A DNA stretch of 64,000 nucleotides from JBMFVE01 sp049966155 (GTDB taxonomy: Bacteria > Bacteroidota > Ignavibacteria > Kryptoniales > JAKASW01), in contig JBMFVE010000001.1 of the NCBI GenBank assembly GCA_049966155.1, positions 372,001-436,000 of the forward strand, given 5' to 3'. Positions 59,397 to 64,000 of this stretch are shown here, piece after piece. A program made the translations under genes and the position numbers. Below the pieces are notes generated by a model. That model made no database searches and was not told where the DNA came from. It worked only from the letters and a program-made list of their open reading frames with translations. Numbering within the stretch: the first letter of the stretch is position 1; each line of letters opens with the position of its first letter.

Positions 59397-61664
59397 ATGA
59401 AAATTCTGGACAATATAAAATTATCAGTAAGGATCTTAATCTCATTTGGAAGCGCAGCGGTAATTATCATAATGCTTGGATGGCTCTTGACATCAAAATT
59501 CAAGATGTTCTCAGCTTCAGCTCAGGATCAATTACTTAGTGTGACATCCCGTGTGACAGAATTCAACACCTTGCGAATTCCCGTACTACGTCTGGAAACA
59601 ATGCTTTCTAATACCCAGGGAGTATTGACTTCGCGATATGTATGGAGAAACTTAAGCACAGTTCCCGCCACGCTGGCCATTTACTCCAATGAGATCTCAA
59701 GGTCAAAGAACGAACTTGACTCCCTGTTGAATACTTTATCAACAAATTCAACAGGGGAAATTGATACCAAAATTCTTAAACTCAAGAGTATGGTGGATGA
59801 TTTTGCTGCCAGCCAGTCCACTTCTCCCGTTGCGCCAGGACCCATCACCAAAAGCTGGCTGCAGCAAAAATCAGTTGCACTTGACCAGGCTGCTTTTCAG
59901 TTAAAAGATATAGAAAATAAAATTAATGACCTGGTAAATGAGGAACGGGCTTCAATAGGAGAGGCAGTTTCAATTAACAAAGCTGTCGGTAACCGTTTTC
60001 AAAATTTTGTATGGACACTTGTTGCATCTCTCGTGCTGCTGATTGCGGTTGGTGGATATGTATGGTATGTATCCCTTACAAAACCACTCAGACTTCTAAC
60101 GGAGACAACAAAGCGGATACAGGCAGGCGATTGGGGCGCTCAGGTTGACATTCATACGGCAGATGAATTTGGAGTCCTGGCAAAGCATTTCAACACAATG
60201 TCTGCCGATATTGGGAAACTGGCGGCTTACATCGATCAGGTCGGAAACCCTGTCTACGCTGTCGATAAAAATTTTGTAATCCAGTTTGCAAACAAAGCTG
60301 CAGCGAACCTGGCCGGTAAACAGCCCTCTGAATTTGTTGAAAAGAAAAAATGTTACGAAATATTCCGACTCCCGCTTTGCCAGACCAAACAATGCCCTGT
60401 GGCAAGAGCATGGAATACTCATGAAAGTATAACAGGGGAAAGCAACTGTCAAACAAACGGCACATCGATTCCTGTTCTTTACCAGGCTGCGTCGGTGACT
60501 AACAAAAACGGAGAAATAATCCGCGGTGTTGAAGTGCTAACTGACATTTCGAATCTAAAAACCCTTTCGCAAAATATTGAGGCTGAGCGAACCTACCTCT
60601 CTAAAAGTGTGGATCTCCTGCTTGAAAAAATGGAGAAATTTGCGCAGGGGGATTTAACAGTTTCATTGAATTCAACTGGCGATGATGTCATTGGAAGATT
60701 GTACAGAGGATTTGAACAGGCTGTAACAAATGTTCGATCAATCATTGAACAACTATATTTCACAGTGCAATCCATAGCAAGTTCATCAGCCCAGATTAGT
60801 AGTTCTACAGAAGAGCTTGCAGCAGGCGCTCAGGAACAATCATCACAAGCTTCTGAAGTTGCATCAGCTGTTGAAGAAATGACGCGTACTATCATTGACA
60901 ATGCAAGGAACGCGACAAAAACAGCCGAATTCAGCAGGATTAACGGAACGGTTGCCGTTGAAGGGGGAAAAGTTGTAGAAATGACAATAAACAAAATCAA
61001 GGACATCGCTGCCGTAGTAAACAAGTCCGCTGAAACAGTAGAACATCTTGGCATATCAAGTGAAGAAATAGGTGAAATCATTTCTGTAATCGATGATGTT
61101 GCTGACCAGACGAATTTACTCGCCCTAAACGCAGCTATAGAAGCAGCACGTGCGGGTGAACAGGGTAGAGGATTCGCTGTTGTAGCTGATGAGGTTAGAA
61201 AACTGGCAGAAAGAACAACGCAAGCTACAAAACAAATTACAACCATGATTAAGAATATACAGGCCGAAACCTCATCTGCGGTTTTGTCAATGAGACAGGG
61301 AAGTCAGGAAGTAAATGAAGGGATTAAACTGGCTGACCAGGCGGGAGAATCCCTCAAAAAGATTATTGATAACGCAACAAAGGCAGTAGATATGATTAAT
61401 CAAATAGCAGCTGCAAGCGAAGAACAATCTGCAACAAGCGAAGAGATATCCCGCAGCATTGAAGCAATCTCTTCTGTATCAGCAGAATCAGCGTCGGGCA
61501 TCCAGCAAATTGCACAGGCAATTGATGAGATGAACCGACTTACCGAGAATCTCAGAAACCTGACAATGAAATTTAAAGTGAACTCAACAAATGTTAATCC
61601 CATCACAACCAATATATCTTTTCAGGCAAATTCCCCCACATCTGTCAATATAAGGAAGCATTGA
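59397..61664 (+). CDS. Methyl-accepting chemotaxis protein with cysteine-rich PAS domain
   Basis: A 755-residue chemoreceptor. TM1 about 14-33, a helical periplasmic domain about 34-204, TM2 about 205-226, HAMP about 227-277, a PAS domain about 278-390, a second HAMP-like unit about 405-445 and the signalling domain 450-735 with DQTNLLALNAAIEAARAGEQ. The PAS domain has Cys319, Cys328, Cys333 and Cys351 (KKKCYEIFRLPLCQTKQCPV). This Cys pattern recurs in PAS domains of receptors and kinases, possibly for metal or redox sensing. The ATG follows GAGGTGG. No CheR-docking tail is seen. Confidence 0.93.
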   Translation: MKILDNIKLSVRILISFGSAAVIIIMLGWLLTSKFKMFSASAQDQLLSVTSRVTEFNTLRIPVLRLETMLSNTQGVLTSRYVWRNLSTVPATLAIYSNEISRSKNELDSLLNTLSTNSTGEIDTKILKLKSMVDDFAASQSTSPVAPGPITKSWLQQKSVALDQAAFQLKDIENKINDLVNEERASIGEAVSINKAVGNRFQNFVWTLVASLVLLIAVGGYVWYVSLTKPLRLLTETTKRIQAGDWGAQVDIHTADEFGVLAKHFNTMSADIGKLAAYIDQVGNPVYAVDKNFVIQFANKAAANLAGKQPSEFVEKKKCYEIFRLPLCQTKQCPVARAWNTHESITGESNCQTNGTSIPVLYQAASVTNKNGEIIRGVEVLTDISNLKTLSQNIEAERTYLSKSVDLLLEKMEKFAQGDLTVSLNSTGDDVIGRLYRGFEQAVTNVRSIIEQLYFTVQSIASSSAQISSSTEELAAGAQEQSSQASEVASAVEEMTRTIIDNARNATKTAEFSRINGTVAVEGGKVVEMTINKIKDIAAVVNKSAETVEHLGISSEEIGEIISVIDDVADQTNLLALNAAIEAARAGEQGRGFAVVADEVRKLAERTTQATKQITTMIKNIQAETSSAVLSMRQGSQEVNEGIKLADQAGESLKKIIDNATKAVDMINQIAAASEEQSATSEEISRSIEAISSVSAESASGIQQIAQAIDEMNRLTENLRNLTMKFKVNSTNVNPITTNISFQANSPTSVNIRKH

Positions 61665-61679
61665 GGAGAAATTCAAAAA

Positions 61680-63029
61680 ATGATTGAAACCTCAGTTAAG
61701 AAGTTCAAGCTGGATGTTTCAAAGGACAAATACCAAGCTTATGTAACGGTTCTTGAAGAAGGGGTTGATCCCCAAGACGTTGTTGCGGCTCTGGAAGCAA
61801 ACGGTATTGTATATGGAATAGATAATGATGCACCATTTCAAGCTGTTGTTAAAATAGGAGAAAAGGTTCTTGTTGCAGCAGGACAGCCTCACACGGATGG
61901 ATCGGATGGTTTCATAGAACTAACAAAATCTGAACAGGGCATGCCTTGTGAAAAGAAATTCGGTTTCCGAAATGTTTATGCCGGGGAAATTATAGGCATC
62001 ATACACAAGCCAACTGAAGGAAGCGTGGGGATTGATGTCTATGGGCAAAAGATTTTGCCACGCAAGGGAAGATCGGTTAAAGTCTTCACTGACACTCATA
62101 TCAAGCGCAACGAAACTGATGACCGTATTATCCTTGAAGCACTTGCTGACGGTAATCTTAAAACCTCGGATACAATTATTGAAGTAGACCCTGAGTTTGT
62201 AATTAGCAGGGATATCGATTACTCAGATGGGGAAATAGAGTTTGCAGGAACTTTGCGCATAAACGGCGACATTAAAGGCAAATCCTGCATCAAAGTAAAG
62301 CACGACCTCCTTGTTGCTGGATCAGTCGAAGATGCTGAGATTATTGCCGGAGGCAGCGTCACCATAAGAGGTAGTTTCGTTGGACGCGGCGAAGGAATAA
62401 TTCGTGCTGGTCGCAATGTAGAACTCAATGTAGTTTTAAACCAGATGGCTGAAGCGGGCGATTCAATTGTGATAACTAAGGAATGTGTAAATGGAAGTCT
62501 GGTTGCTGCAAACGCCATTAAAGCCCCTCGTGCAATAATTATGGGAGGCTCCGCAACAGCAGGCGAATTAATAGAGGTACATGACCTCGGTGGAGAACTA
62601 TATTCCACTACAAGAGTGAAACTCGGGTTAAGGGAATTACTAACAGATAAGGTAAGGGCTATAGACAAAGAAATCGATTTCAGAATAAAGGGATTGGATG
62701 AGATTAAAGAACAAATTTATGTACTTGTCCGCGAAAGGATAGAAAATAACAACTTCACATCCGAAAAGGCAGAGCAGCTGAAACTCCTGCAAAAGAAATT
62801 ACAGGAGGAAAATGGAGCAATTGCTGAACTGAACAAAAGAAAAGAGGAGATATCAATTGAACTGACCAGAAAGCGCAGTCCAAAGCTTGTTGTCAACGGC
62901 GTCATTCATCAAAGCGTAATCGCGGAAATAAACGGCGTCAGGTTCGCGCTCAAGTCAAGTTATCGAAACGTTACGTTTGAGGAAGTTCGTGGCGAAATAA
63001 TCAGGACAAAAAATCTTGGTGAAGAATAA
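61680..63029 (+). CDS. FapA/DUF342-family protein
   Basis: A 449-residue soluble protein with an N-terminal DUF342 region (YQAYVTVLEEGVDPQDV, VVAALEANGIVYGIDND), a central right-handed beta-helix of the polymer-forming type (GDIKGKSCIKVKHDLLVAGS, VEDAEIIAGGSVTIRGSFVG), then a coiled coil (about 325-400) and a beta C-terminus. In Vibrio, FapA-type proteins affect cell pole and flagellar FlhF or phosphotransfer signalling. GAGGAG stands before the ATG. Its stop shares a base with the next start (TAATG). Confidence 0.88.
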   Translation: MIETSVKKFKLDVSKDKYQAYVTVLEEGVDPQDVVAALEANGIVYGIDNDAPFQAVVKIGEKVLVAAGQPHTDGSDGFIELTKSEQGMPCEKKFGFRNVYAGEIIGIIHKPTEGSVGIDVYGQKILPRKGRSVKVFTDTHIKRNETDDRIILEALADGNLKTSDTIIEVDPEFVISRDIDYSDGEIEFAGTLRINGDIKGKSCIKVKHDLLVAGSVEDAEIIAGGSVTIRGSFVGRGEGIIRAGRNVELNVVLNQMAEAGDSIVITKECVNGSLVAANAIKAPRAIIMGGSATAGELIEVHDLGGELYSTTRVKLGLRELLTDKVRAIDKEIDFRIKGLDEIKEQIYVLVRERIENNNFTSEKAEQLKLLQKKLQEENGAIAELNKRKEEISIELTRKRSPKLVVNGVIHQSVIAEINGVRFALKSSYRNVTFEEVRGEIIRTKNLGEE

Positions 63030-64000
63030 TGAGCAATCAAAACCTCTCGGGTAAATTAGCACCATCCGAAAAACGCCTTGCTCTCGAAACACTGTTTGAC
63101 ACACCATGTGATAATCAGGCAATAATGAATGCGGCATTGCTATTTACAGATCCAGATAGAGGGGTACGAGAAGCGGCTGCTAGATTATTAGTACTTTGTT
63201 CTAATGAATCGGCAGCAAATGTGGTGGCGCCTTATATTGAAAGTATGAATATATCTGTACGTAACTTAGCAGGTGATGCTCTCATTCGAATGGGAATAAA
63301 TGCTGTTAAACCGGTTCTTAAATATGTTGATTCCCTCAATAAAGATGTTCGGAAGTTTGCAATTGATATATTGGCACAGCTACCTGCTTCATCAGAAGCA
63401 GACAAAATTGCCAGGCACTTAATTGACGAGGACAAAAACGTCATCTGTGCCGCCATAGATGCACTTGGAAGTCTGCAGGCCACTTCTTATGCAAAAGAGT
63501 TAATTCGGCTTTATTCACAATATGAATTTGCCAGACCAAATATAGTTCACGCGTTGTCAAAGCTGGGAAACAACGTACCCGTAGACTTTTTTTTAAACTC
63601 GCTTTCTGATGAGGATCCCGTTGTCCAGCTCGCAGCAGCAGAGGCCCTTTCATTTCGGGGCGATTTAAATATAGTGAACTTATTAATTGAAAAATTGGAA
63701 ACAGTTTCGCCGTTGGCGAAGCCCGTACTTCTTCACTCAATTATAAAAGTTATCGAAAGTTCACTTCCTGCACAAAAGCCCCCAGATTCTCTAAAGCCTT
63801 ACTTAATTGAAATGCTGGGCGACCCCGACCCATTATACATTAGAGCTGCTATAAGAGGTTTAAAATATTCATCTGATGACGACATTTTAAAGAAAATTAT
63901 CGGACTCTATCGATTAAAGAATGATTCAATCGATATCACAATCGTCGATGTCCTGAAGGAACATCCCTGCAGCACAGGTATAATTATAAATGAAGTTAAA
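63029..64000 (+). CDS. HEAT-repeat protein, N-terminal part, cut by window edge
   Basis: The frame is open from the ATG at 63029 to the last base (324 codons), with no stop. It is built from helical HEAT-like repeats, for example DPDRGVREAAARLLVLC, MNISVRNLAGDALIRMG, LNKDVRKFAIDILAQL, DEDKNVICAAIDALGSL and DEDPVVQLAAAEALSF, spaced about 31-37 residues apart. Such repeats bind proteins. Its start overlaps the FapA-like stop by TAATG, so it belongs to the chemotaxis operon and may act as a scaffold. The full length and any C-terminal domain are not visible. Confidence 0.8.
   Translation, partial: MSNQNLSGKLAPSEKRLALETLFDTPCDNQAIMNAALLFTDPDRGVREAAARLLVLCSNESAANVVAPYIESMNISVRNLAGDALIRMGINAVKPVLKYVDSLNKDVRKFAIDILAQLPASSEADKIARHLIDEDKNVICAAIDALGSLQATSYAKELIRLYSQYEFARPNIVHALSKLGNNVPVDFFLNSLSDEDPVVQLAAAEALSFRGDLNIVNLLIEKLETVSPLAKPVLLHSIIKVIESSLPAQKPPDSLKPYLIEMLGDPDPLYIRAAIRGLKYSSDDDILKKIIGLYRLKNDSIDITIVDVLKEHPCSTGIIINEVK

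Noticed and set aside
1..64000. CRISPR arrays, tRNA or rRNA genes, insertion sequences
   Set aside because: No regular direct repeats, cloverleaf-like sequences, rRNA blocks or transposase frames were recognised on reading both strands.

Overview
The window reads as a piece of chromosome from a diderm, motile, moderately AT-rich bacterium. Outer-membrane proteins point to a Gram-negative envelope: a TonB-dependent receptor with an N-terminal carboxypeptidase-like regulatory domain, a peptidase/TolB-propeller/beta-barrel fusion, an MCE (MlaD-type) lipid-transport protein, and flagellar P- and L-ring genes. The protein styles resemble the Fibrobacterota-Chlorobiota-Bacteroidota (FCB) side of the tree, for example Ignavibacteria or Calditrichota. 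That placement is an inference from family resemblance and no marker gene in the window fixes it. Many starts carry a good Shine-Dalgarno sequence and many neighbours overlap by ATGA, TGATG or TAATG.

Layout. 1-5108 (+): tail of an MCE protein, a deoxyhypusine-synthase-like enzyme, the peptidase-propeller-barrel protein and a PAP2 phosphatase. 5130-6053 (-): a family 2 glycosyltransferase. 6170-6853 (+): a Crp/Fnr regulator. 6881-11600 (-): TonB receptor, lipoprotein and C45-type Ntn hydrolase in one overlapping unit, plus a SPOR protein. 11673-16157 (-): a cation/proton antiporter, then 3-hydroxyacyl-CoA dehydrogenase, acetate kinase, a 50-residue membrane microprotein and BtpA. 16576-55990 (-): an unbroken 39 kb run of about 48 genes devoted to the flagellum. 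56405-64000 (+): a divergent chemotaxis operon with a small binding protein, two chemoreceptors, CheW, a FapA-like protein and a HEAT-repeat protein that runs off the end.

The flagellar run holds nearly everything for the hook-basal body, export gate, C-ring and stator: flgBC-fliE-fliFGHIJ-motE-fliK-flgD-flgE-flbD, fliLMNOPQR-flhBA-flhFG, fliA, flgFGAHIJN-KL and motAB. Regulation genes lie inside it: fliA, a histidine kinase, two HDOD proteins, csrA with its antagonist fliW, and two receiver proteins. A TPR glycosyltransferase closes it. No flagellin, fliD, fliS, flgM, cheA or cheY-phosphatase gene is seen here, so filament and core chemotaxis kinase genes must lie elsewhere.

Most notable points: an HDOD protein fused to a degenerate sigma-4-like domain and coupled to fliA; a textbook sigma-54 promoter before fliL; two microproteins (50 and 45 residues) at gene junctions; an FlgJ with a lytic-transglycosylase domain; an FlgH without a lipobox; and a periplasmic half-size binding protein next to a chemoreceptor. 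No tRNA, rRNA, CRISPR array or insertion sequence was recognised.
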